From positions 1 to 9,324 of the forward strand of contig JAHEZG010000142.1 of assembly GCA_023251195.1 (NCBI GenBank): 9,324 bases of DNA, in the 5' to 3' direction. A program made the translations under genes and the position numbers. The notes under the pieces were generated by a model, which did not search any database, was not told the origin of the DNA, and worked only from the letters and a program-made list of their open reading frames with translations. Shown one piece after another: positions 1 through 6,775 of this stretch; the first letter of the stretch is position 1; each line of letters opens with the position of its first letter. This DNA is from Chitinophagaceae bacterium (GTDB lineage: Bacteria; Bacteroidota; Bacteroidia; Chitinophagales; UBA10324).

Positions 1-1515
1 AATACCGATTGTTTTAATCAATGGTACATTGGGGAACACCGGCATCTTTGGAATTTCGGCTCTTTTCAAGACCACAAAATCAGATACAAAACCGGCGAGT
101 GAAATAGTATAACTCGATTTCTTATCTAAAAACATTAGGTAATACTTCTCTTTCAAACTACTTAAATTATAGAGCTTTGCAAATTCAGATTCTAAATCAG
201 GAAACTCTTTAAACTCAGCATTGTATTCATTATAGGAACTGATTAATTCTTTCCGTTCCTGGTTAATGTTTTGTTTTGAGTTTAATATGTTTTGAATGAT
301 GTTGGTTTTAACTTCAGCAATCTGTTTATCAAGATTTATTATCTGCGGATTGGCTGGTTTTAATTTTAATAATTTTTCTCTTTTATCTGCCTGAAGCTTA
401 TCAAGCGCTTCAACATATTGCTGCAATCCCATGTATTTCGGGTCAACAATACCGAGCGAAAGTTTTGATGAGTCTTTATAAAGTGTAAAATAATCCAGGT
501 AATAATTCAGGTTTTTTTCATCTGCATTCAATTCAGATTCACTAACACTTATTGCTTTTAAAGCAGCCAGTATTTCCTGCTGTTTTGATTCGGTGCTGAT
601 TAACGAATGTTCAATTTTAAAAGCTTTTATCTGGTTTTCGTAGGCTTGTAATTCTGTGTTTAATAAATCAATTTGTGTATTAATGAAATCAATAATCAAA
701 GATGAACTTTCTGTCTTTTTTTCTTTATTGTATTTGATGAATTCGTCGTTCAGCGAATTAATAATATCAACCGCTTTTTGAGGAACAGGATCTTGAAGGC
801 TGAATTGAATAGTAGGTGGAAATTGTTCGATTCTGATTTTGGCTCTGATATCCTTGGTTAAAAGATCGCGGCTGTTCAATACAAAATAATACTTACTGTC
901 TAAATAAATTCCTGAAGTTCTTTTAAAATCCGGTGCAGTTAATTTAGCAATAAAGCTAACATGCGGGGTTGTGGTTTTTTGATTGAACTTACCTTTAAAG
1001 CTGTATTTGTTTTTTAATATTCTGTATTGAATTTCGAAATCGTATGCCGATTGAAATGTAAAATAGATTGGAATATCGTAGGCAGATGGGTCTATTTTCT
1101 GAGGTACAATTTCAAATGGAGAAGTTTTATATCGTTCTTCAATTAAAACCTGACCGATATTAAAGTAACTGATTGAAAGTGGCAGCAAATCAATTACCCG
1201 ATCCAAAATTACATTCGACTTCATGATCTGAATGTTCTTTTGAAGTTCATTCTGATCCATTTGATCGGCCGAATTCAACCCACTGCTTATTCCCAATGAA
1301 CTTGATGTATTTACCTGCTTAATCATTATCTGCGCGGTAACTTCATACAAAGGGGTAGTATATCGCAGGTATAAAATAGAAGTGGAAACAGTTAACAGGA
1401 CAATTAAAACACACCAGATTAAACTCTTTCGGGTAATAATCATTAATAAACCCGGGTTAAAATCCTCGCCGAGGATTTTTTGCATTGGGCTTAATATGAT
1501 TTTTTTTTCGAGCAT
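1..1515 (-). CDS. Wzz/Wzc-type polysaccharide co-polymerase, N-terminal 505 residues (partial, runs off left edge)
   Basis: This is an inner-membrane chain-length and export protein for surface polysaccharide. The reading frame is open from the ATG at 1515 to base 1. A first membrane helix spans about residues 31-50, followed by a Wzz-like segment (about 52-110, including NELQKNIQIMKS). Long helical, probably coiled-coil stretches lie at about 255-310 and 346-425, with NPQIINLDKQIAEVK at 389-403. A GNVR-type end (about 440 onward) leads into prolines at 489, 492, 495 and 498, the spaced-proline signature that precedes the second membrane helix. The visible part stops just as that helix begins. 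Family members often continue into a cytoplasmic BY-kinase domain, but none is visible here. The start codon overlaps the stop of the Wza-type gene by one base (TAATG), which suggests translational coupling. Met11 and Met25 are less likely starts. The sampled lines are AT-rich, at 20-28% GC. Confidence 0.88.
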   Translation of the reverse strand, partial: MLEKKIILSPMQKILGEDFNPGLLMIITRKSLIWCVLIVLLTVSTSILYLRYTTPLYEVTAQIMIKQVNTSSSLGISSGLNSADQMDQNELQKNIQIMKSNVILDRVIDLLPLSISYFNIGQVLIEERYKTSPFEIVPQKIDPSAYDIPIYFTFQSAYDFEIQYRILKNKYSFKGKFNQKTTTPHVSFIAKLTAPDFKRTSGIYLDSKYYFVLNSRDLLTKDIRAKIRIEQFPPTIQFSLQDPVPQKAVDIINSLNDEFIKYNKEKKTESSSLIIDFINTQIDLLNTELQAYENQIKAFKIEHSLISTESKQQEILAALKAISVSESELNADEKNLNYYLDYFTLYKDSSKLSLGIVDPKYMGLQQYVEALDKLQADKREKLLKLKPANPQIINLDKQIAEVKTNIIQNILNSKQNINQERKELISSYNEYNAEFKEFPDLESEFAKLYNLSSLKEKYYLMFLDKKSSYTISLAGFVSDFVVLKRAEIPKMPVFPNVPLIKTIGI

Positions 1516-2270
1516 TATTTCTTTAGTGCTAAAACGGTTGAATAAATTAAAATAGAAGTGGTAATTAAAGATATGAATGGAAGTATCTGTTGATTTATAT
1601 CATTAAAAGTCAGAGCAGGTTCAACATAAATAACATCGTTGGCTGCAATTTGTAAGTTGGCTTTTTTCATTCCTTCAATGGTTGAAAGATCAATTAAAAA
1701 AACCTGCGGATTTCTGAAATCACCTCTGATCAGTTTTATTCGGTAAGCCTTACTGCCCGAAACACCTCCTGCTAATGCCAGCACTTCAATAAGTGACATG
1801 CCTTCGTTATCAAGATTAATTACCCGGCCATTGCTTCGACCGGCAAAAACCACACAGCGCCGGTTTGATACTTTAATTTTAATATACGGATTTACAAAGT
1901 AGTAGGAATATCGTTCGCTTAATAGGTTTTCGGCTCCTGTAATTGAATAACCTGCCAGGTAAATAGAATCAAGCATTGGCAGTATGGCAAATCCTTCGTT
2001 GTGTATCGTATAGGTAACCGGGCTGTAGTAACCACCCTGCCCGAGTACATCAACCAATTGATAACCATTGTTTGATAAAATTTGAACCTCCATAATATCC
2101 TTTGATTTCAACACATATTCTTTGTTTCCCGATAAAGTATCTGAGGGAGTATATTGGTAAAATTTATCGGTCTTAAACATGATATCAGGGTAAAATATTT
2201 TGCATGAGCTAATACTCCCCATTCCAATTAATATAAGTACGGCAAACAGGTTTTGGCAAAATCGTTTCAA
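1515..2270 (-). CDS. Wza-type polysaccharide export lipoprotein with one SLBB domain
   Basis: This is the outer-membrane part of a capsule or exopolysaccharide exporter. It has a lipoprotein signal peptide with lipobox ISSC (Cys23, followed by Lys). A Poly_export domain spans about residues 50-133 and contains FVNPYIKIKV. One SLBB domain spans about 138-217, with EVLALAGGVSGSKAYRIKLI and a final NDVIYVEP. A hydrophobic C-terminal helix at about 229-248 fits the membrane-spanning end of short Bacteroidota Wza proteins. The length of 251 residues is normal for this short form and much shorter than E. coli Wza. The start is TTG at 2270: no in-frame ATG lies nearby upstream, and the first downstream ATG (Met17) would remove most of the signal peptide. 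The stop overlaps the start of the Wzz/Wzc-type gene by one base. The glycosyltransferase gene ends 35 bp upstream, so this is the middle gene of a three-gene or longer operon. Confidence 0.9.
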   Translation of the reverse strand: MKRFCQNLFAVLILIGMGSISSCKIFYPDIMFKTDKFYQYTPSDTLSGNKEYVLKSKDIMEVQILSNNGYQLVDVLGQGGYYSPVTYTIHNEGFAILPMLDSIYLAGYSITGAENLLSERYSYYFVNPYIKIKVSNRRCVVFAGRSNGRVINLDNEGMSLIEVLALAGGVSGSKAYRIKLIRGDFRNPQVFLIDLSTIEGMKKANLQIAANDVIYVEPALTFNDINQQILPFISLITTSILIYSTVLALKK

Positions 2271-2292
2271 GCTATAGTTGATTTGATAATCG

Positions 2293-2300
2293 CAAATGTA
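2293..2300 (-). promoter_or_regulatory. Possible internal -7 box before the Wza-type gene (TACATTTG)
   Basis: The minus strand reads TACATTTG, an exact match to TAnnTTTG, in the 35-bp gap between the glycosyltransferase and the Wza-type gene, 22 nt before the TTG start. No matching -33 TTG is visible. It could let export genes be expressed apart from the glycosyltransferase. Confidence 0.3.
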
Positions 2301-2305
2301 AGATT

Positions 2306-3508
2306 TTACGCTGATTTTGAGTTTTCTTTCAGCAGTTTGTTATAGAGGTCGGCGGTGTCTTTTATTAATCTTGAATAACTGAACTTTTGCGATACGAAAT
2401 CATGGCCGTGTTGTCCCATTTTAAACCTTCGATCATCATCTTCAATTAACATAAAAAGGTTCCGCGCAAAATTGGTTACACTTTTTTTTGATGAGATCAA
2501 TGCTGTTTCTTCAGGTATCACCACATCGGTAATTCCGCCAACGCGGGTGGTAACTATTGGTTTGTTTGCTGCCTGTGCTTCAATCAGGCTCACCGGTGTG
2601 CCTTCGTTAAATGAGCAAAGCGCAATAATATCTGATCCGGCTATTACAACATCAATGTCTTTTCGCCATGAAGTAAAAGTTATTTGGGCTTTGCGTTTTT
2701 CGTTTGGAAAATTTACATAGTCGAGACCAACAGAGGCAATGTAATTTTCAATGGCGGTTCTTTCTTCACCATCACCAACAATAAATGCACGAACTTTTTT
2801 GTTTGTGTTTTCAAAAACAATTTTTAACGCATCAACAAATAACCTATGATTTTTTATTGGCACTAACCGGCCAATTATTGATACAACAATTTCATCATCA
2901 TCAACCAGGTAGTGTTTTCTAAACTGACTGCGTTTTTCTATCTGATTTTCCTGAAACGGATCGAGGTTAAATCCAAGTGGAATAACTTCAATTTTATTTA
3001 AGGGAGAAACTTTATAAATTAATCCGAGTTCCTTTTTCTGACGCTCGCTTATGGCTATTATCCGTGTGGTTTTTGATGCCAGGTACCTCTCAATTTCTAA
3101 AAACATTCTGGTCTTGAATTTTCCAAAATAAGAATGAAAAACATGGCCATGAAAAGTATGGAGAATTACAGGCACCTTGCAGTTTATGGCAGCAAGTCTT
3201 CCCAGTGTTCCGGCTTTTGCGGCGTGTGTATGAACAATATCAGGTTTAAACTCTTTGATAATTTTTTTTATGGTGCGATAGGCTTTTCGGTCTTGCAAAA
3301 GGTTGATGTCGCGATACATTTCCGGAATGTAAATGGGTTCCAATCCGTGTTCGCGTACAATGAATTCAGAGCTTTCTTCTGATTCATCAATCATTCCGGC
3401 TACCAGATGTGTATCAAATTCGGGTTTTAAATATCGGGTGAGTACAGCCACAATATTTGTAGGTCCGCCGAGGTTTAACCGATTAATAATGTGTAAGACT
3501 TTGGCCAT
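2306..3508 (-). CDS. Family 4 (GT-B) glycosyltransferase of polysaccharide synthesis
   Basis: This is a retaining glycosyltransferase of the GT4 type, probably cytoplasmic or membrane-associated. It would transfer a nucleotide-activated sugar to a growing lipid-linked glycan. The N-terminal domain carries the loop NRLNLGGPTNIV (residues 9-20), then HTHAAKAGTLGRLAA (93-107) and HTFHGHVFHSYFG (117-129), segments typical of CapM-like enzymes. The C-terminal domain has GRLVPIKNH (213-221), GDGEER (245-250) and the donor-binding E-x7-E pair Glu302/Glu310 in NEGTPVSLIEAQ. The length of 400 residues is usual. The sugar and acceptor cannot be read from the sequence. The start is ATG at 3508; residues 2-11 form the expected first beta strand (AKVLHIINRL), so the full N-terminus is present. 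It is the promoter-proximal gene of the minus-strand polysaccharide operon and is divergent from the membrane-protein gene at 3834. Confidence 0.92.
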   Translation of the reverse strand: MAKVLHIINRLNLGGPTNIVAVLTRYLKPEFDTHLVAGMIDESEESSEFIVREHGLEPIYIPEMYRDINLLQDRKAYRTIKKIIKEFKPDIVHTHAAKAGTLGRLAAINCKVPVILHTFHGHVFHSYFGKFKTRMFLEIERYLASKTTRIIAISERQKKELGLIYKVSPLNKIEVIPLGFNLDPFQENQIEKRSQFRKHYLVDDDEIVVSIIGRLVPIKNHRLFVDALKIVFENTNKKVRAFIVGDGEERTAIENYIASVGLDYVNFPNEKRKAQITFTSWRKDIDVVIAGSDIIALCSFNEGTPVSLIEAQAANKPIVTTRVGGITDVVIPEETALISSKKSVTNFARNLFMLIEDDDRRFKMGQHGHDFVSQKFSYSRLIKDTADLYNKLLKENSKSA

Positions 3509-3509
3509 T

Positions 3510-3527
3510 TACTTTGGGTGCAAAGTA
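3510..3527. repeat. Perfect 7-bp inverted repeat abutting the glycosyltransferase start
   Basis: TACTTTG (3510-3516), spacer GGTG, and CAAAGTA (3521-3527) form a perfect inverted repeat ending 1 nt before the ATG at 3508. On the minus strand, one arm also reads TACTTTG, close to a Bacteroidota -7 box but one base short in spacing. It could be an operator, or a 5'-leader hairpin limiting translation. Function is inferred. Confidence 0.5.
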
Positions 3528-3764
3528 TAACTTTTCATTGTTTTTTATTTTGACTTTTACAGTATTGTAACAATCAACTTTGTTTCGGCATTGATTTTCA
3601 ATTCAATTTTTTTTGTAAAAAAAATTATATGCAATTCAACTAATTTTTTTTTCAATGAGTTAAACCAGGTCGAATTTCATCTTACAGATAAAAGTGAATC
3701 AAATGAGTTCCAATCAGATTTGCTTTTATAAAAAACGAATGAGCAGCATTTTTAAGTCATAAGG

Positions 3765-3780
3765 CTGAATGAATATTCAG
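3765..3780. repeat. Inverted repeat CTGAAT-N4-ATTCAG upstream of membrane-protein gene
   Basis: CTGAAT (3765-3770) and ATTCAG (3775-3780) are perfect complements around GAAT. The overlapping TGAATATTCA (3770-3779) is itself a perfect palindrome. It lies 54 bp before the ATG at 3834, where a regulator site could sit. The role is unproven. Confidence 0.4.
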
Positions 3781-3809
3781 AGTAGAATATTTTTTTTACA
3801 ACGAATGAA

Positions 3810-3832
3810 AATTCAAGAAGTAATTTTGAATT
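3810..3832. repeat. Inverted repeat AATTCAA-N9-TTGAATT spanning the -7-like box at 3821
   Basis: AATTCAA (3810-3816) and TTGAATT (3826-3832) are perfect complements with a 9-nt spacer. The repeat ends 1 nt before the ATG at 3834 and encloses the TAATTTTG box. It could be an operator overlapping the promoter. Its composition (A/T) makes chance occurrence plausible. Confidence 0.4.
3821..3828 (+). promoter_or_regulatory. Possible -7 box of the membrane-protein gene (TAATTTTG)
   Basis: TAATTTTG fits the Bacteroidota -7 consensus TAnnTTTG exactly and ends 5 nt before the ATG at 3834. If used, the mRNA would be leaderless or almost so. I see no TTG at the expected -33 distance, so support is limited. 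Confidence 0.3.
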
Positions 3833-3833
3833 C

Positions 3834-5216
3834 ATGTATACACTGAAAGAGATTTATTGGAAACCCCTTTTGGGCACCACCGATATACTTTTAACACCAC
3901 TGTATTTAATTGTTTTTTTTATGGCTTTTCTGTTTATCAGAAACCTGCTTTATCCAAATGATAAATTAATGCGTAAGTATTTTATGCAGGGATTAGCCTT
4001 AAAATTTCTGGGAGCAATATGTGTTGGGTTTGTCTATTTCTTTTATTATGGTGGTGGTGATACCAATGAATTTTATAACAACGCCAATGTTATGTACAGT
4101 GCGTTTGGCGATAATGCTAGTGACTTTTTAATTTTATTGTTCAGCGGTAATGATTACAACTTGCCCACTTCGGTTGAATACATGCCATGGATGTATTTCA
4201 GAACCGATGACAGTTCGTACATGATTGGAAAAATTGCAGGCGTTTTTTCGTTGTTCACTTTTGATACCTATTTGCCTATTGCCTTGTGTTTTGCAGTGGT
4301 TTCTTTCACTGGAGTTTGGGCCATGTTTACCACCTTTGTTGATGCCTTTCCGAAATTAAAAAGCCAGTTTGCCATTGCCACATTATTTATTCCATCCGTA
4401 TTTTTTTGGGGTTCAGGCGTTTTAAAAGATTCCATTACGCTTGCATGTGTTGGGTGGATTACCTGGGGGTCATATAATCTTTTTATTAAGCGCAAGAAAA
4501 TGTTCGGGTCAATTTTATTAATTGCACTTGGCTCTTATTTCTGTTTAATTATTAAACCATATATAATTTTAAGTTTTGCGCCTTCGCTTGTATTCTGGGT
4601 TTTTCTGAATTACCGAGATCGGGTAAAGTTGCAATTTTTAAGGGTGATGATGGGGCCAATGGTAATTGTAGTTTCATCCATAGCTGGTTATTTTGTAATC
4701 AGTAAATTAGGTTCGGAATACCAGGCTTATTCACTTACCAATGCATTGAATACAGCAAATAATTTTCAAAGCTGGCATGGCTACCTTGCACAAACCGCCA
4801 ATGCATCCGGTTATTCTTTAGGTGTGTCTGATGGATCAGTTTCAAGTATTTTAAAAAGTGTACCTGCAGCAATTAATGTAACTTTGTTCAGACCCTATCC
4901 ATGGGAAACAAGAAACCCGGTTATGCTTTTATCTGCGCTCGAGAGTTTTGCGTTATTGCTTTTTACCATTCGGATATTTTACCGAACCGGAATCGGAAGA
5001 ACTTTTAAAGCAATTGGAGGAAATGCAACCGTTTTCTTTTGCATTTTTTTCGCCATGTTTTTTGGATTTTGCGTAGGGTTCACCGCATATAATTTTGGTG
5101 CATTGGTGCGATATAAAATTCCTTGTATTCCGTTTTTTGTGGCTGGATTGTTTATTCTGAATTTTATAACCGAACAGGAAAATATTAAACGACTGGCTGA
5201 AAAAAAACGCTTTTAG
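3834..5216 (+). CDS. Polytopic membrane protein, candidate polysaccharide polymerase or GT-C glycosyltransferase
   Basis: This 460-residue inner-membrane protein has about 10-11 predicted helices, roughly at 17-38, 52-71, 131-166, 178-193, 199-217, 224-240, 243-258, 272-290, 362-384, 399-417 and 425-445. After the second helix comes YYGGGDTNEFY (71-81), an acidic motif where many GT-C enzymes carry catalytic Asp/Glu. Other conserved-looking segments are FWGSGVLKDS (191-200), LFRPYPWE (351-358) and RYKIPCIPFF (426-435). A long polar, probably periplasmic, loop lies at about 291-360. These traits suit a Wzy-like polymerase or GT-C transferase, but I do not recognise a named family, so the role is inferred from topology, motifs and the adjoining polysaccharide operon. 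The start is ATG at 3834, with no Shine-Dalgarno sequence. A -7-like box ends 5 nt before it. The stop lies 8 bp from the stop of metF, tail to tail. Confidence 0.85.
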   Translation: MYTLKEIYWKPLLGTTDILLTPLYLIVFFMAFLFIRNLLYPNDKLMRKYFMQGLALKFLGAICVGFVYFFYYGGGDTNEFYNNANVMYSAFGDNASDFLILLFSGNDYNLPTSVEYMPWMYFRTDDSSYMIGKIAGVFSLFTFDTYLPIALCFAVVSFTGVWAMFTTFVDAFPKLKSQFAIATLFIPSVFFWGSGVLKDSITLACVGWITWGSYNLFIKRKKMFGSILLIALGSYFCLIIKPYIILSFAPSLVFWVFLNYRDRVKLQFLRVMMGPMVIVVSSIAGYFVISKLGSEYQAYSLTNALNTANNFQSWHGYLAQTANASGYSLGVSDGSVSSILKSVPAAINVTLFRPYPWETRNPVMLLSALESFALLLFTIRIFYRTGIGRTFKAIGGNATVFFCIFFAMFFGFCVGFTAYNFGALVRYKIPCIPFFVAGLFILNFITEQENIKRLAEKKRF

Positions 5217-5224
5217 TTGTTGAA

Positions 5225-6178
5225 TTAATCCAATTGGCTAACCACCTGCACCACCGATGATGAATTGCTCATGGTATAAAAATGGAGTACAGGCACTTGA
5301 GCTTGAATTAGTTCTTTGCATTGTTGAATGCTCCAATTAATTCCAACCTGTCTAAAATCATCATCTGTTTTGCATAAGTCAAATTGCTGTAGCAGTTCGG
5401 CTGGAAAATCAATAAAAAATATTTTTGGCAGGTTGGTAATTTGTTTTTTGTTAGTGAGGGGTTTTAATCCCGGAATAATTGGAACAGTAATGCCGGCTGC
5501 TCGACAGGCTGCCACAAATTCAAAATATTTTTTGTTATTAAAAAACATTTGAGTAACGATGTAATGTGCACCTGCATCTATTTTTTCTTTCAGGTTTTGA
5601 ATATCGCTATTCATATCTTTTGCTTCATAATGTTTTTCAGGATAGCCTGCCACGCCAATGCAAAAATCAGTTGGCATTGCATTGTTTAATTCTTCTTCCA
5701 GGTAAATTCCCTTATTCATCCGAACGGTTTGCTTCACCAGATCAAGTGCATTTTTATGGCCATCGGCCTGCGGTGTAAAAACTTCTTCGCTCTTCATTTT
5801 ATCACCTCGCAGCAAAAGCACATTATTAATTCCAAGAAAATCAAGCTCAATCAACAGATCTTCGGTTTCATCAATTGAAAAGCCGCCGCAAATCAAATGT
5901 GGTACTGCATCAACTCCATACTTCGTCATAATTGCAGTGGATAATCCTGCTGTGCCGGGGCGCTTGCGTACAATTTTTTTTTCAAAATTTCCATCTGCAG
6001 TTTTTCGGAAAATAAATTCGGAACGATGATAAGTGACATTGATAAACGGTGGCTTGAATTCCATTAATGGATCAAGTGTGTGATAGATAGTTTGAATGCC
6101 GGCACCCTTGAGTGGCGGCAAAATTTCAAATGAAAACAAAGTTTTTTTTGCGCGTGAAATGTGTTCGGTAACTTTCAT
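5225..6178 (-). CDS. metF: 5,10-methylenetetrahydrofolate reductase
   Basis: This cytoplasmic FAD enzyme reduces 5,10-methylene-THF to 5-methyl-THF, the methyl donor for methionine synthesis. Family signatures occur in order: FEILPP (17-22), whose Glu18 matches the catalytic Glu of E. coli MetF; NVTYHRS (47-53); LLLRGD (121-126), FAD-contacting; VAGYPEKH (176-183); GAHYIVTQMFF (203-213); PIIPGLKP (233-240); and PVLHFYTMS near the C-terminus (296-304). The length of 317 residues is close to the usual bacterial form of about 290-320. The N-terminus carries no regulatory extension. The ATG at 6178 places the FE motif at the usual depth. The gene is separated from apaG by 152 bp and probably has its own promoter: a TATTTTCG box lies 32 nt upstream. 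The start codon is part of a 17-bp inverted repeat. I see no SAM riboswitch upstream. Confidence 0.97.
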   Translation of the reverse strand: MKVTEHISRAKKTLFSFEILPPLKGAGIQTIYHTLDPLMEFKPPFINVTYHRSEFIFRKTADGNFEKKIVRKRPGTAGLSTAIMTKYGVDAVPHLICGGFSIDETEDLLIELDFLGINNVLLLRGDKMKSEEVFTPQADGHKNALDLVKQTVRMNKGIYLEEELNNAMPTDFCIGVAGYPEKHYEAKDMNSDIQNLKEKIDAGAHYIVTQMFFNNKKYFEFVAACRAAGITVPIIPGLKPLTNKKQITNLPKIFFIDFPAELLQQFDLCKTDDDFRQVGINWSIQQCKELIQAQVPVLHFYTMSNSSSVVQVVSQLD

Positions 6179-6192
6179 AAAAAATTTTTATG
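6176..6192. repeat. 17-bp inverted repeat containing the metF start codon
   Basis: CATAAAAA (6176-6183), a central A, and TTTTTATG (6185-6192) are perfect complements. The left arm includes the reverse complement of the metF ATG. A leader reaching this far could fold over its own start codon. Being almost pure A/T, the stem is weak and could be chance. Confidence 0.45.
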
Positions 6193-6210
6193 ATTAGGAA
6201 TTCAGGTTTG

Positions 6211-6218
6211 CGAAAATA
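6211..6218 (-). promoter_or_regulatory. Possible -7 box of metF (TATTTTCG)
   Basis: The minus strand reads TATTTTCG, one mismatch (C for T) from TAnnTTTG, 32 nt before the ATG of metF. The same octamer recurs before gmk and the small lipoprotein gene. No -33 element at normal spacing is seen. Confidence 0.3.
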
Positions 6219-6273
6219 ACATTTGACAAAAAGCGGTTAAATAAATTTAATAATTTATGAATTGAACTTTAAA

Positions 6274-6287
6274 CATTCACCATTCAC
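6274..6287. repeat. Tandem CATTCAC duplication
   Basis: CATTCAC occurs twice back to back (6274-6280, 6281-6287) in the apaG-metF gap. I recall similar ATTCAC-rich intergenic tracts in Bacteroidota genomes, but I cannot confirm copy number here. Confidence 0.4.
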
Positions 6288-6295
6288 AATTGGCA

Positions 6296-6314
6296 TCCTG
6301 AGCTTGTCGAAGGA
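6296..6314. repeat. Dispersed palindrome-like repeat TCCTGAGCTTGTCGAAGGA
   Basis: This 19-base sequence has complementary ends (TCCT/AGGA) and is more GC-rich than its surroundings. Its reverse complement matches a CCTTCGACAAGCTCAGG-type element that I recall as a common intergenic repeat in many bacterial genomes. It lies 16 bp downstream of the apaG stop. Only one copy is in this window, so its repeat status rests on recall. Confidence 0.5.
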
Positions 6315-6330
6315 CACTATTCGCTTTTCA

Positions 6331-6717
6331 CTAATTTAATTTATAGGGGGCCACCATTTGAAATTCAGGAATATGAACTTTGAATTTTACATTATCATAT
6401 TGTCGTTGCATTAAATAAGTACCATGCATTTTTCCGATTTCAGTTTTCAATGCAGAACCTGAAACATATTGATGAGATGCACCTGGTTCAATAACCGGTT
6501 GCTGGCCAACCACCCCTTCGCCTTCCACATCGCGGCTTATTCCATTGGCATCAATAATGGTCCAGTGACGGCGCAAAAGTTTAACGGCATATTCACTTTC
6601 ATTTGTTATAGTAATTCGATAGGCGAACATGAATTCGCCGGATGATGGTTGCGAATAATCGGGTTGATAAAAAACTTCAACACTGATGCGGACTCCTTCT
6701 GTAACTTTTGTTTGCAT
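6331..6717 (-). CDS. apaG: ApaG-family protein
   Basis: This is a small single-domain protein with an immunoglobulin/fibronectin-like beta fold. In enterobacteria, apaG has been linked to cobalt resistance and magnesium efflux, but the biochemical role is unsettled. Characteristic segments are FAYRITITNES (31-41), KLLRRHW (46-52), VEGEGVVGQQP (64-74) with the glycine-rich loop, the following EPGASHQYVSGS (77-88), and GKMHGTYLM (95-103). The C-terminal IPEFQMVAPYKLN is also typical. The length of 128 residues equals the family norm, and no domain is fused to it. The ATG at 6717 gives the standard N-terminus. It lies 58 bp downstream of gmk in the same direction, with a promoter-like TTTTG-N18-TACTTTCG in the gap, so it may be transcribed separately from gmk. 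Confidence 0.96.
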   Translation of the reverse strand: MQTKVTEGVRISVEVFYQPDYSQPSSGEFMFAYRITITNESEYAVKLLRRHWTIIDANGISRDVEGEGVVGQQPVIEPGASHQYVSGSALKTEIGKMHGTYLMQRQYDNVKFKVHIPEFQMVAPYKLN

Positions 6718-6738
6718 TATTTTTTATAATTGAATTTC

Positions 6739-6769
6739 CGAAAGTATGAAACGAGAACTATTGGCAAAA
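6739..6769 (-). promoter_or_regulatory. Possible promoter of apaG (TTTTG-N18-TACTTTCG)
   Basis: On the minus strand TTTTG (6769-6765) is followed after 18 nt by TACTTTCG (6746-6739), then 21 nt to the ATG of apaG. This is the best paired -33/-7 arrangement in the window, with a single mismatch (C for T) in the -7 box. Confidence 0.4.
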
Positions 6770-6775
6770 TATTTT

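Larger units (their letters stand above)
3509..3833. other. Divergent AT-rich intergenic region between polysaccharide operon and membrane-protein gene
   Basis: This 325-bp stretch holds no convincing gene. It must carry the promoters for both flanking, diverging genes. It contains poly-T/poly-A runs (for example 3608-3613), the inverted repeats listed separately, and several more short symmetric elements: TTTTATAAAA (3724-3733) and TTACA-GTAT-TGTAA (3557-3570). There are also short direct repeats: AATGAGTT (3654-3661, 3702-3709), ACGAATGA (3735-3742, 3801-3808) and GAATATT (3771-3777, 3785-3791). The last pair has starts 14 bp apart. Short repeats are expected by chance in sequence this AT-rich, so only their clustering is notable. 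Confidence 0.6.

Noticed and set aside
3521..3527. TACTTTG as a standard -7 box for the glycosyltransferase
   Set aside because: The spacing is one base short of TAnnTTTG and no -33 TTG fits. I kept it only as an arm of the inverted repeat.
2472..3530. Open frames on the plus strand opposite the glycosyltransferase (2472-2720, 3134-3382, 3333-3530)
   Set aside because: They lie antisense inside a well-supported gene, lack motifs or signal peptides, and read as shadows of its codon usage.
4268..4495. Minus-strand open frame inside the membrane-protein gene
   Set aside because: It is fully contained in a better-supported gene on the other strand and has no recognisable domain.
5200..5240. Bidirectional terminator between the membrane-protein gene and metF
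   Set aside because: Only 8 bp separate the stops. I see no GC-rich hairpin with a T-tract, and the palindrome CCAATTGG nearby is inside metF coding sequence.
5328..5778. Plus-strand open frames opposite metF (5328-5552, 5566-5778)
   Set aside because: They are antisense to a clear MetF and have composition expected of shadow frames.
6179..6330. SAM or B12 riboswitch upstream of metF
   Set aside because: The AT-rich 152 bp lack the conserved core sequences and multi-stem GC-rich structure of these riboswitches.
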